Source: an uncultured Bacteroides sp. | Lineage (GTDB): Bacteria; Bacteroidota; Bacteroidia; Bacteroidales; Bacteroidaceae | Assembly (NCBI GenBank): GCA_947074205.1 | Contig: CAMTOQ010000032.1 | Span: 1-36,832, forward strand | Reading direction: 5' to 3' | Length of the DNA stretch: 36,832 bases | Part shown: one piece after another, positions 1 through 8,279 of the stretch | Position numbering within the stretch: position 1 is the stretch's first letter | How the letters are laid out: every line of letters starts with the position of its first letter | Notes under the pieces: generated by a model | What the model saw: the letters and a program-made list of their open reading frames with translations, nothing else | Told to the model about the DNA's origin: nothing | The model's database searches: none | Translations under genes and position numbers: made by a program

Positions 1-75
1 TAACTCAAATTTTATGATTCTTAAATGAGTCAACCTTTTCCAGTATAAGACAGATTGTATGATCTTACAACAGCG

Positions 76-684
76 CTACCCTTTCTTCTCTTCAACTTCC
101 GTACTGGCCACATCATTCAGCCCCATCTTATCGCGAATACGAGTAATGAACTTGCATTTTACTGGGTACTGCATATTGCGGTTGAGGTTGTTGAAGACAA
201 GAGCTACTACAAATAGCGTAAAGGCACCTAGAAGTACGGGGAGGATAAAGAGATAGCCCATTTCGTGGACCTTTTCGCTACCCATAGCGCAGATTAAAGC
301 AATGGCACCGCCAGGAGGATGTAGGGTACGAGTAACCTGCATTAAAAAAATAGCTGTAGCCACTGCTAAAGGGGCCGCGATAAATATAGAATCGGGAAAT
401 ATCTTAACTACCGAAATCCCTACAAACGCAGAGATAAGATGACCGCCAAACAGATTGCGAGGTTGTACCAATGGACTTTGAAAAGCACCGTAAATCAAGG
501 TACTTGTGGCTCCCATGGATCCAATAAGGAAAAGATTATCTACCTTACTCAAGAAGAAACTCTGATAGAAGGCAACGATGCCTACACCTATAAAAGCTCC
601 GAGATAAAGAAGCAAATCTTTGCGGGGTGAGAAGTTGAACTGCGTCTTTAAAAACGTTAGGAAGTTAGATTCAGTATTACTCAT
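76..684 (-). CDS. HPP-family integral membrane protein, possible nitrite transporter
   Basis: A 202-residue membrane protein with about five hydrophobic segments (roughly residues 24-44, 52-68, 82-96, 101-118 and 146-165). The family hallmark HPP sits at residues 122-124 in LHPPGGA, and the conserved QPRN/GGH stretch lies at about 75-82. HPP proteins from cyanobacteria and chloroplasts have been shown to carry nitrite. The gene starts 21 bases after mobA on the same strand and is the last gene of the nar/mob run, so a role in moving nitrite made by the nitrate reductase is a reasonable inference. The bacterial family is otherwise poorly characterised. The family call is firm; the substrate is a guess. 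The tail is basic and then acidic (VEEKK) and probably cytoplasmic. Confidence 0.85.
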   Translation of the reverse strand: MSNTESNFLTFLKTQFNFSPRKDLLLYLGAFIGVGIVAFYQSFFLSKVDNLFLIGSMGATSTLIYGAFQSPLVQPRNLFGGHLISAFVGISVVKIFPDSIFIAAPLAVATAIFLMQVTRTLHPPGGAIALICAMGSEKVHEMGYLFILPVLLGAFTLFVVALVFNNLNRNMQYPVKCKFITRIRDKMGLNDVASTEVEEKKG

Positions 685-705
685 AGATTTATAGCTATTA
701 GGTAG

Positions 706-1269
706 TTAAACTGCAATATCTTTTAGACGATTTATATTCTGGAAGCAAGTCTGATCTTTTATAGCTATGCTTAGGCATTGATGGCGGCAGACTTGCAACA
801 GTGAGCGGATATTGTAGGACTTAGCGGCTATCTTTTCTTCAATGACAGATAGAAGTGATCGCGACAACAATAATGGAAAGAGTTGCAGATCACCTGATGC
901 TTCTTTCCAACAGGCTATTTGTGTGTTACTATCAACACTAAGCAGTTGGCTAATAAGAGGGGAAGTAAGAAAGGGCATATCACATGTCAGAAATAGCATG
1001 TAGGGAGTTGAACACTGTTTAAATGCTGTATAAATACCTCCTAAAGGGCCAATATCTGTTATCTCATCGGGCAAACATCTTATCCGGTATTGGGCATATT
1101 CGTCACAATTACCACTGATACACACGTCGCAACAGAATGGCTGCAATAGTTCAATGGCACACTGCAGCATTGTTTTCTCTTGTACAGAATACAATGCTTT
1201 ATTACTCCCAAAGCGTGAGCTTTTGCCTCCTGCTAGAATTACACCGGTTATGTCACTCTTTTCTATCAT
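706..1269 (-). CDS. mobA: Molybdenum cofactor guanylyltransferase MobA
   Basis: MobA transfers GMP from GTP to molybdopterin-bound molybdenum, giving the guanine dinucleotide cofactor that NarG uses. The 187-residue protein opens with the nucleotide-binding loop VILAGGKSSRFG (residues 10-21) followed by K24, then shows a DIGPLGGI stretch and the CDMPF metal-binding motif expected for the family. Its length is normal for MobA. The start lies inside the 3' end of the upstream NTPase gene (17-base overlap), which suggests translational coupling. Being in the nar run makes sense because NarG needs this cofactor. No moa or moe genes are present in the window, so earlier steps of cofactor synthesis must be encoded elsewhere. 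Confidence 0.93.
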   Translation of the reverse strand: MIEKSDITGVILAGGKSSRFGSNKALYSVQEKTMLQCAIELLQPFCCDVCISGNCDEYAQYRIRCLPDEITDIGPLGGIYTAFKQCSTPYMLFLTCDMPFLTSPLISQLLSVDSNTQIACWKEASGDLQLFPLLLSRSLLSVIEEKIAAKSYNIRSLLQVCRHQCLSIAIKDQTCFQNINRLKDIAV

Positions 1270-1756
1270 TGGTTAGGTGATTACAATCTATCAGACGGTA
1301 ATCGATAAGTCCATAATGCTTAATAAGTTCCTCCAAATGTTGGTAGCGAAACACCATACGCATATCCAAGCCTTTAGCTATGCCATTGCGTATCACAATG
1401 TCATAGCCTTCGCTCTTCATCTCCATATTGCCCACCTCGTCTATCCAGATAGGACCTTTACCTTTTAAAACCGCTGCATCCAACCACTCGAAAGCAGTGC
1501 AAAAAGCTTTCCTTGAAAAAGCGAAACGGTTGTGCAACCAAATATCTGTATCTTTTAGCAGATGACGATAAGGAATAAGCCGTATAAATGGAATCGTTTC
1601 ACCATGGGGCGCCAACTCTAAATCGTACCCCAGCCAATGCCCATCGGCATAGACTTTGCGGGCGAAACACCCTACTCCTTTCGGCTCTTTACGATACCAA
1701 TCTTCTATGTATTTCGTTTTGCCAGAGTTTTTTATTCCTGTGATAATTGTGATCAT
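1253..1756 (-). CDS. P-loop NTPase resembling THEP1/NTPase_1 family, in the usual MobB position
   Basis: The 167-residue protein begins with a Walker A loop, GIKNSGKT (residues 7-14). It then has GCFARKV and GYDLEL segments and a Walker B-like IDEVGNMEM, a pattern I recognise from the THEP1/NTPase_1 nucleoside triphosphatases. It overlaps narI by 4 bases upstream and mobA by 17 bases downstream, so it is part of the nar operon. In many bacteria the P-loop protein MobB sits beside mobA. This protein lacks the typical MobB opening, so it may be a substitute or an unrelated NTPase recruited here. The biochemical role is not shown by the sequence. Confidence 0.75.
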   Translation of the reverse strand: MITIITGIKNSGKTKYIEDWYRKEPKGVGCFARKVYADGHWLGYDLELAPHGETIPFIRLIPYRHLLKDTDIWLHNRFAFSRKAFCTAFEWLDAAVLKGKGPIWIDEVGNMEMKSEGYDIVIRNGIAKGLDMRMVFRYQHLEELIKHYGLIDYRLIDCNHLTNDRKE

Positions 1757-2445
1757 ATTTTAGTCGATTGTGGGTCTGATGGGAAGATCTTATTGCGCTC
1801 TAACGGATAACGAAGAGGCAAGCGAATCATGTGCATCAGTTTGGTATATGGGAAAATCATAAATATAAATAATCCATTGACAATATGCAATTTATAGACA
1901 ATGTTACTTTCTAATATATATTTCCAAGCATCAGGCTGAAACCACACCATGCCTTGCGCCCATTCGTCGAAAGCTAGGTAGTCGGCTAGACTGGAGCGTG
2001 TGGTGATGATAGTGCTACTTATACCTAAGCAAATTTGCACTAGTATAAGGATTACAATGAAATAGTCTTGGAAAGAACTTGTCTTGGCAACACGCGTAGA
2101 ACTGAAACGACGAACAAGCAACATTAGTAGTCCGGCCAAAGCAACGGCAGCAGCTGCAAGACCGATAATGATGGCAAGTATGCGTTTTGTTTCGAGTGGC
2201 ATAAACCACTCTACAATAAACATAGGTGTGAACAAGCCAAATAGATGACCAAAGAACACTATAATAATACCAAAGTGAAACATGGGACTACCCCACTTCA
2301 TCAAACCATCCTTTTTTAGGAATATGGTGGAAGTAGCATGAATGGTTTTATCGGAGACAATGCAATGATAGATGACACCGACGAAAAAGACAGCTACGGC
2401 AATATAGGGAAGGTAGCCGAAAAATAAGTTGTTTACAAAGTCCAT
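1753..2445 (-). CDS. narI: Respiratory nitrate reductase gamma subunit (cytochrome b) NarI
   Basis: NarI is the di-haem membrane subunit that takes electrons from quinol and passes them to NarH. The 230-residue protein has five hydrophobic segments. Two histidines ten residues apart in FHFGIIIVFFGH and two histidines eighteen residues apart in the last membrane pair (LHIVNG to KLMH) reproduce the spacing of the four haem ligands in E. coli NarI (H56/H66 and H187/H205). The gene starts 11 bases after narJ ends and overlaps the next gene by 4 bases. Length is normal for the family. Confidence 0.96.
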   Translation of the reverse strand: MDFVNNLFFGYLPYIAVAVFFVGVIYHCIVSDKTIHATSTIFLKKDGLMKWGSPMFHFGIIIVFFGHLFGLFTPMFIVEWFMPLETKRILAIIIGLAAAAVALAGLLMLLVRRFSSTRVAKTSSFQDYFIVILILVQICLGISSTIITTRSSLADYLAFDEWAQGMVWFQPDAWKYILESNIVYKLHIVNGLFIFMIFPYTKLMHMIRLPLRYPLERNKIFPSDPQSTKI

Positions 2446-2456
2446 ACCTTTTCTTT

Positions 2457-2987
2457 TTAATTGGTTTCTACCGGCACTGCTCTTTGCGAGAGTGACAGCA
2501 ATATATCAAATAGATATTTATAGAATACATCTTCTTCGGAAGTCAACTGATAGAGCTTCTCCAGAACAGGTTTTATATCGTTGAGCAACTCATAGGTGCG
2601 ATAAGGGTCTGACATAAACGAGATATACTCCAGAAACACCGGAATATAGTCGGGTAGCTCGTTGGAAGTCATATCGAACCCCCAACTGCTGTACATCTCT
2701 TTAAGGCTGACCATGGCCTGACCCCGTTCCTTTGAATCACCAAATATATGGTCGAAGATATACAGATTGATCTTCTTCGACATATCAAACACATTGACGT
2801 AATAGATTTGCCATTCATCGAAAGAGAGTGCACGACAAGCCTTAATGAAGTTTCTTAGATTCTCCATTTGGCTTTCATCTAGGAAATTGTCCTCGGCTAT
2901 CATCTTCTCTATTTCGGGCAAACTCTTATAAACCTCCACCTCGGGATAGTCTAACAACAATGCCACTATTTTATAGGTTCGCTGCAT
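2457..2987 (-). CDS. narJ: Nitrate reductase assembly chaperone NarJ
   Basis: NarJ is a cytoplasmic chaperone of the TorD/NarJ class. It holds NarG until molybdenum cofactor and the Fe-S clusters are inserted, and it is not part of the finished enzyme. The 176-residue protein is helical and soluble and has the family block FDHIFGDSKERGQAMV followed by ELPDYIPVFLEYIS, which lines up with the equivalent stretch of E. coli NarJ. It sits between narH and narI, the canonical place, with 31 bases to narH and 11 to narI. It is shorter than E. coli NarJ, mainly at the C terminus. Confidence 0.93.
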   Translation of the reverse strand: MQRTYKIVALLLDYPEVEVYKSLPEIEKMIAEDNFLDESQMENLRNFIKACRALSFDEWQIYYVNVFDMSKKINLYIFDHIFGDSKERGQAMVSLKEMYSSWGFDMTSNELPDYIPVFLEYISFMSDPYRTYELLNDIKPVLEKLYQLTSEEDVFYKYLFDILLSLSQRAVPVETN

Positions 2988-3018
2988 AAAGTTTTAATCG
3001 TATTGATTAGTTTAAATT

Positions 3019-4494
3019 TTATAATCCTCCAAAGGCATTCCATTCGCCTTCTATGTTTTCTGGATATTCAAATCCACCTTCCGAACGCATAGCAAACAGA
3101 TCGTTATCATCTTTGTGTGCTGTAGTAGGAATCACAAAGCGATCTTCGTGATTGGCAATTGCTAGCAGATGATACATTTCATCGTACTGTTCGGCAGTTA
3201 GATCAAGATTAGCCGGAAGCTCAGGATTGTCTATTCCGTCCACAGTTTGCATACGTTTACGACGACGCAGGGCGATAAGCGTTTCGAGGGCCTTTACGAT
3301 AGGAGCTTCGTCGCCTGCAGTCAGCATATTGGCTATATACTTCACAGGGATGCGCATCGCATTTACATCGGCAATATATTCTTCTTGTTCCAGCTTGTTC
3401 ATCTCTTGCAGGATGGGCGACATTGGTGGAATGTACCACACCATAGGGAAAGTGCGAAACTCAGGATGTAGCGGAAAAGCAATATCCCACTCTTTTACCA
3501 TCTTGTAAACGGGCGACTTCTTGGCGGCTTCGAGGTATTCGTAGCTGATGCCTTGCTGCATAGCTTCATCATAAACTAGCGGGTCGTTTGGATCGAGGAA
3601 GATATCTTTCTGTGCTGGATAAAGTTCTTTGGGATCGGTAACCGATACATTCTTCACAATACGTTCTTCATCATAGAGCATCACTCCAATGTAGCGTATT
3701 CTTCCTACACATGAGGTTGAGCATGTAGTAGGCAACCCACTCTCGATGAGGGGGTAACAGAATATACATTTTTCCGAACGTTGGCGGCGCCAATTGAAGT
3801 AGGTCTTCTTGAAGGGACAACCACTCACACACTCACGCCAACCGCGACACTTATCTTGATCAATCAGTACGATACCATCTTTCTCGCGTTTATAGATAGC
3901 GCCAGATGGACAAGAGGCCAAACAAGCAGGATGCAGACAGTGTTCGCAAATGCGAGGTAGGTAGCAGATGAACGAGCGTTCGAATGCCTCCATATCTTTC
4001 TGCTCCATATCGTGCAGATTGGGGTCGTTCTTTCTCTGTGCGAAGGTTCCTCCTAGGTCATCTTCCCAGTTGGGTCCGTACTCTATCTTCTCCATCAATT
4101 CACCCGAGATCAAGGAGTAAGGACGTGCCGAAGGAACAGTTTTATAGCGCTTACCGCTTTTAAGAGCTGAGAAGTTGAAACTGAACGGTTCGTAATAGTT
4201 ATCAATAGTGGGCATATAAGGATTGGCAAACAGATCTCCTAAGATTCGAATACGTGAACCTTGTACTAATCCTATCTTTCCATTCTTATCTAATTTCCAG
4301 CCGCCTTTATATTTTTTCTGATCTTCCCACTCTACAGGGTAGCCAGGACCGGGCTTAGACTCTACATTATTGAACCAAGTATACTCCACTCCTTCTCGAC
4401 TGGTCCACACGTTCTTACAGGTCACGGAACAGGTGTGACATCCGATACATTTATCTAGATTCATCACCATGGCTATTTGTGCTCTTATCTTCAT
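3019..4494 (-). CDS. narH: Respiratory nitrate reductase beta subunit (Fe-S) NarH
   Basis: NarH carries electrons from NarI haem to NarG through one 3Fe-4S and three 4Fe-4S clusters. I start it at the ATG at 4494 (491 residues). This gives the MKIRAQIAMV opening and places the first cysteines at C16, C19, C22 and C26, as in E. coli NarH. A longer in-frame ORF to 4587 runs back into narG and is not needed. Other cluster motifs visible are CEHCLHPAC, CRGWREC (tryptophan in place of one cysteine, typical of the 3Fe-4S site) and EKCIFC with a later CSTSC. The gene starts four bases after the narG stop, so the two are probably coupled. Confidence 0.97.
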   Translation of the reverse strand: MKIRAQIAMVMNLDKCIGCHTCSVTCKNVWTSREGVEYTWFNNVESKPGPGYPVEWEDQKKYKGGWKLDKNGKIGLVQGSRIRILGDLFANPYMPTIDNYYEPFSFNFSALKSGKRYKTVPSARPYSLISGELMEKIEYGPNWEDDLGGTFAQRKNDPNLHDMEQKDMEAFERSFICYLPRICEHCLHPACLASCPSGAIYKREKDGIVLIDQDKCRGWRECVSGCPFKKTYFNWRRQRSEKCIFCYPLIESGLPTTCSTSCVGRIRYIGVMLYDEERIVKNVSVTDPKELYPAQKDIFLDPNDPLVYDEAMQQGISYEYLEAAKKSPVYKMVKEWDIAFPLHPEFRTFPMVWYIPPMSPILQEMNKLEQEEYIADVNAMRIPVKYIANMLTAGDEAPIVKALETLIALRRRKRMQTVDGIDNPELPANLDLTAEQYDEMYHLLAIANHEDRFVIPTTAHKDDNDLFAMRSEGGFEYPENIEGEWNAFGGL

Positions 4495-4498
4495 GTCG

Positions 4499-7400
4499 TT
4501 ATTCTTTAAAATCGTTAGTAACTTCATCTCCCCACTCCACGCTGTCGCATTTGCGCAGAATGACAACTTCATCACGGTTGGCGCCAATGGTGCCGTAGTA
4601 GTTTAGACTATACGACAACTGAGCATAGCCACCAATCATATGTGTGGGTTTAGGGCAAAGCCTAGAAATAGAGTTGTGTATACCACCACGGTTGCCTGTT
4701 GTAGGACTAAGTGGTACGTTGACCGTACGTTCTTGATTATGATAGAAATATAGGGCGCCTTCGGGGATGCGTTGAGAAACAACAGCTCTACACATGGCAG
4801 TACCATTGTTGTTGAGCACTTCCACCCAGTCATTGTCTTTCAGATTAATCTTGGCAGCATCGCTTTCGCTAATCCAGATTACAGGACCACCTCGCCCAAG
4901 AGTCAACATCATCAAGTTGTCACTCCAAGTTGAGTGGATGCCCCATTTGTTGTGGGGTGTTAGTAAGTTAAGCGTCAACATATCACCTTTCAGTCCTAGT
5001 CGTTCTTTGAGATTGTCGACCTCCTTCTTGCACAATGGTGGTTTGTATACTACTAAGTTTTCACCAAATGCAGAAATCCAAGGATGATCTTGATAGAGCG
5101 ATTGACGGCCTGTGAGGGTACGCCATGGCACCAGCTGATGCACATTAACATAGTTGGCCGAATAGGTCTGCTCGTTGTTCTCCACACCACTCCAAATAGG
5201 CGAAACCAATGTTCTACGAGGTTGTTCCACCAAATCGCGATATCGCATTTGAGTTTCTTCCTGATCGGCAGCTAGGTGCACCAACTCTAGACCTGTACGT
5301 CCTTCTAGTGCTTTCCAAGCCTTCACACCCACGGCACCATTGCTCTCTGGCGATAGACTAAGTATAGCTTCTACAGCATCAATATCGGTATCGAGTTTAG
5401 GTAAACCTTTCGAGTCACCTTCTTCGAGCACTGTGCCATTGAGCCGCTTAAGAAAATCAATCTCTTGTTGCACTTTCCAAGAGATACCTTTACCACCTTC
5501 GCCAAGTGTAGCCAGCACAGGCCCAAGCGAGGTGTAACGTTTATAGGTGTCGGGATAGTTGCGTTCCACCACAGCAATGTGAGGCATATCTTTCCCCGGA
5601 ATGGGCACAGTATTATTTTCTTTCCAATCTTCTACATGAAGCGGTTCTGATATTTCTCCAGGTGAATCGTGCAACATTGGTGCTAGCACTACATCTTTCT
5701 CTACCCCTAAATGGTTAACACAAAGTTCGGAGAACTTCTTCGATAGGTCTTTGAAGAACTGCCAATCCGACTTAGACTCCCATACTGGGTCGATGGCCTG
5801 CGAGAAGGGATGGATAAATGGATGCATATCGGTAGAACTGATATCGTTCTTTTCGTACCATGAGGCAGCAGGTAGCACAATATCAGAGTGCAAAGATGAG
5901 CTTGTCATACGGTAGTCCACCGTCACTACCAAGTCGAGTTTAGCAGTCGTTTCATCTTTACGCCATTTTTCATATTTTGGTAATGGAAGCCCCATCTCCT
6001 CTAAATCTTCGCCCAACACATTGTGCTGTGCACCTAATAGATGCTTCATCACGTACTCCATACCTTTAGCACTACAGCCAATCAGGTTGGCACGCCAGAT
6101 AAATAAGTTTCGAGGGAAATTATCAGGGTTATCCAGATCTTCGGAGGCCATATAAAGATCGCCTGTATGAAGTTGCTGAGGTACATATTCATTCACATTC
6201 ATGCCAAGCTTCTCAGCTTCCGCACTAAGTTGAATGGAGTTTTTGTTGAGCTGTGGTGAAATAGGTAGCCACCCTAAGCGCTGCGAACGGATGTTGCAAT
6301 CGATAAGAGATAAATCTTTCCACTTCTCTTTATCAGCCAATGGTGATAGATGGTCGGTGACCATCACTTTTTCGTAGCGCCATTGATCGCTATGCATATA
6401 GAAGTAACTGGTAGAGTTCATCTGTCGAGGTGGACGAACCCAGTCGGTAGCAAATGCCAGCACAGACCAGCCTACTTGCGGACGAACCTTCTCTTGTCCC
6501 ACATAATGTGCCCATCCGCCACCCGATTGTCCCACTGTGCCGCAAAGCACAAGTAAGTTGATAGCAGAGCGGTAAGTCATATCCGTATTATACCACTGAT
6601 TGACACCGGCACCTATAATAATCATTGATTTACCTTGAGTCTTGGCCGCATTTTCAGCAAACTGACGGGCCACTGTAATAATCTGATTGGCCGGAACTCC
6701 TGTAATTTGTTCTTGCCATGTGGGCGTATAAGGTACATTATCTGTATAGGTTTTAGCTGTTGAAGCATCATCTAAGCCACGATCCACACCATAGTTGGCT
6801 ACTAGAAGATCGAATGCTGTGGTATAGAAAACAGTACCTTCTTTTGTATCGCATTGCTTCACAGGAACTTTACGTTTCAGTATCGATTCGTGCCCGGAGC
6901 TAGTGTAATATGGATTCTTATACTCTTCACCTCCGAAGTAAGGGAACGATACATCGACTATAGCCTCCTTGCAATCCATCACTGATAGAAGTGGTTTGTA
7001 GGCTTCGCCATTACGACTATCTTCCCATTTCAGGTTCCATTTTCCATTATCGTCCCATCGACTACCCATAGAGCCGTTGGGTACCACCATCTTTTGGGAA
7101 TCCTCATCTAGAACAATCGTTTGCCAATCAGCACGATCGACTACTCCTAACTGGTCTCCAAAATCTGAAGCACGCAGCATCATACCCGTTTTGTAACTAC
7201 CATCAGGTAGTTGTTCCAACTTAACAAGATAAGGTAAGTCAGTATATTTGCGAATGTAAGATTCAAAGTAAGGTGTCTTATTCTTAATATAAAACTCATT
7301 AAGAATAACATGCCCCATGGCCATACCTAGTGCGGAGTCTGTTCCTTGCTTAGGAGACATCCAAGTATCGGCAAACTTAGCAGCACCACTATAGTCGGGC

Positions 7401-8245
7401 GATATTACTACAACCTTCGTTCCTTTATAGCGCACCTGTGTCAAGAAAGGTGAGTCGGGTGTACGAGTTATCGGCACGTTAGATCCCCAAAGCATTAGGT
7501 AAGAAGAGTTGTACCAATCTGCACTCTCGGGTACGTCTGTCTGTTCGCCCCACGTCTGTGGTGACGCTGGTGGGAGATCGCAATAGAAATCGTAGAAGCT
7601 TAGGCAAGTACCACCGAGCAAACTAAGATAACGCGTGCCCGAAGCATACGACACCATAGAGAAAGCGGGAATTGGAGTGAAACCCACTAACCTATCAGGA
7701 CCATATCTTTTAATAGTATAAATATTGGCTGCAGCGATCACCTCTAACGCATCATCCCATGACAAACGAATAAAGCCGCCCAACCCTCTCTTGCTTCGGT
7801 AGTCTTGACTATTAACTGGGTCGTTCATCACTATCTCCCAAGCCTTTACCGGATCCGAATCAATCATCTTAGCAGCTTTATAAGCCTTCAGCAGTTCGTA
7901 GCGAATGATAGGATGTTTTACACGTCCTGAGTTGTAGAGATACCAAGAGTAGCTGGCACCACGAGGGCAACCTCGAGGCTCATGGTTGGGCAATCCTGGG
8001 TGATTGCGGGGATAGTCAGTCTCCTGCAATTCCCACGTCACAATACCTTTCTTAACAAATACTTTCCATGAACAAGAGCCTGTACAGTTGACACCATGGG
8101 TAGAGCGTACTTCTTTATCGTGCTCCCAACGGAAGCGGTAAAAATTTTCTGAGGGCCGTTTATTGATAAAGTCAGTCTTCTTAACGTTGCTCTCACCGGT
8201 TTCGTTCTCTACAAAATATTTCGATTTTCTAAATACTGATTTCAT
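4499..8245 (-). CDS. narG: Respiratory nitrate reductase alpha subunit (molybdenum) NarG
   Basis: This catalytic subunit reduces nitrate to nitrite with a bis-molybdopterin guanine dinucleotide cofactor. The 1248-residue length is normal. The FS0 cluster ligands are visible as H50, C54, C58 and C93 (HGVNCTGSC, then RGCPRGASYS). The molybdenum ligand aspartate is D223 in YCDLPPASPQTWGEQ. These match E. coli H49/C53/C57/C92 and D222 with a one-residue shift. The N terminus lacks a working twin-arginine signal, which places the enzyme on the cytoplasmic side of the membrane, unlike periplasmic Nap. It starts 34 bases after narK. No frameshift or missing key residue was seen. Confidence 0.98.
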   Translation of the reverse strand: MKSVFRKSKYFVENETGESNVKKTDFINKRPSENFYRFRWEHDKEVRSTHGVNCTGSCSWKVFVKKGIVTWELQETDYPRNHPGLPNHEPRGCPRGASYSWYLYNSGRVKHPIIRYELLKAYKAAKMIDSDPVKAWEIVMNDPVNSQDYRSKRGLGGFIRLSWDDALEVIAAANIYTIKRYGPDRLVGFTPIPAFSMVSYASGTRYLSLLGGTCLSFYDFYCDLPPASPQTWGEQTDVPESADWYNSSYLMLWGSNVPITRTPDSPFLTQVRYKGTKVVVISPDYSGAAKFADTWMSPKQGTDSALGMAMGHVILNEFYIKNKTPYFESYIRKYTDLPYLVKLEQLPDGSYKTGMMLRASDFGDQLGVVDRADWQTIVLDEDSQKMVVPNGSMGSRWDDNGKWNLKWEDSRNGEAYKPLLSVMDCKEAIVDVSFPYFGGEEYKNPYYTSSGHESILKRKVPVKQCDTKEGTVFYTTAFDLLVANYGVDRGLDDASTAKTYTDNVPYTPTWQEQITGVPANQIITVARQFAENAAKTQGKSMIIIGAGVNQWYNTDMTYRSAINLLVLCGTVGQSGGGWAHYVGQEKVRPQVGWSVLAFATDWVRPPRQMNSTSYFYMHSDQWRYEKVMVTDHLSPLADKEKWKDLSLIDCNIRSQRLGWLPISPQLNKNSIQLSAEAEKLGMNVNEYVPQQLHTGDLYMASEDLDNPDNFPRNLFIWRANLIGCSAKGMEYVMKHLLGAQHNVLGEDLEEMGLPLPKYEKWRKDETTAKLDLVVTVDYRMTSSSLHSDIVLPAASWYEKNDISSTDMHPFIHPFSQAIDPVWESKSDWQFFKDLSKKFSELCVNHLGVEKDVVLAPMLHDSPGEISEPLHVEDWKENNTVPIPGKDMPHIAVVERNYPDTYKRYTSLGPVLATLGEGGKGISWKVQQEIDFLKRLNGTVLEEGDSKGLPKLDTDIDAVEAILSLSPESNGAVGVKAWKALEGRTGLELVHLAADQEETQMRYRDLVEQPRRTLVSPIWSGVENNEQTYSANYVNVHQLVPWRTLTGRQSLYQDHPWISAFGENLVVYKPPLCKKEVDNLKERLGLKGDMLTLNLLTPHNKWGIHSTWSDNLMMLTLGRGGPVIWISESDAAKINLKDNDWVEVLNNNGTAMCRAVVSQRIPEGALYFYHNQERTVNVPLSPTTGNRGGIHNSISRLCPKPTHMIGGYAQLSYSLNYYGTIGANRDEVVILRKCDSVEWGDEVTNDFKE

Positions 8246-8279
8246 ACTATCATTCTAGGTTATGTTTATAGTCTAATCT

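Noticed and set aside
1..75. Possible terminator beyond the HPP gene (ACTCA/TGAGT)
   Set aside because: The stem is short with a long loop and no clear T run on the minus strand.
4495..4587. N-terminal extension of narH into narG (31 extra codons)
   Set aside because: The extension overlaps the coding 3' end of narG in another frame. The ATG at 4494 gives the cysteine numbering of E. coli NarH.
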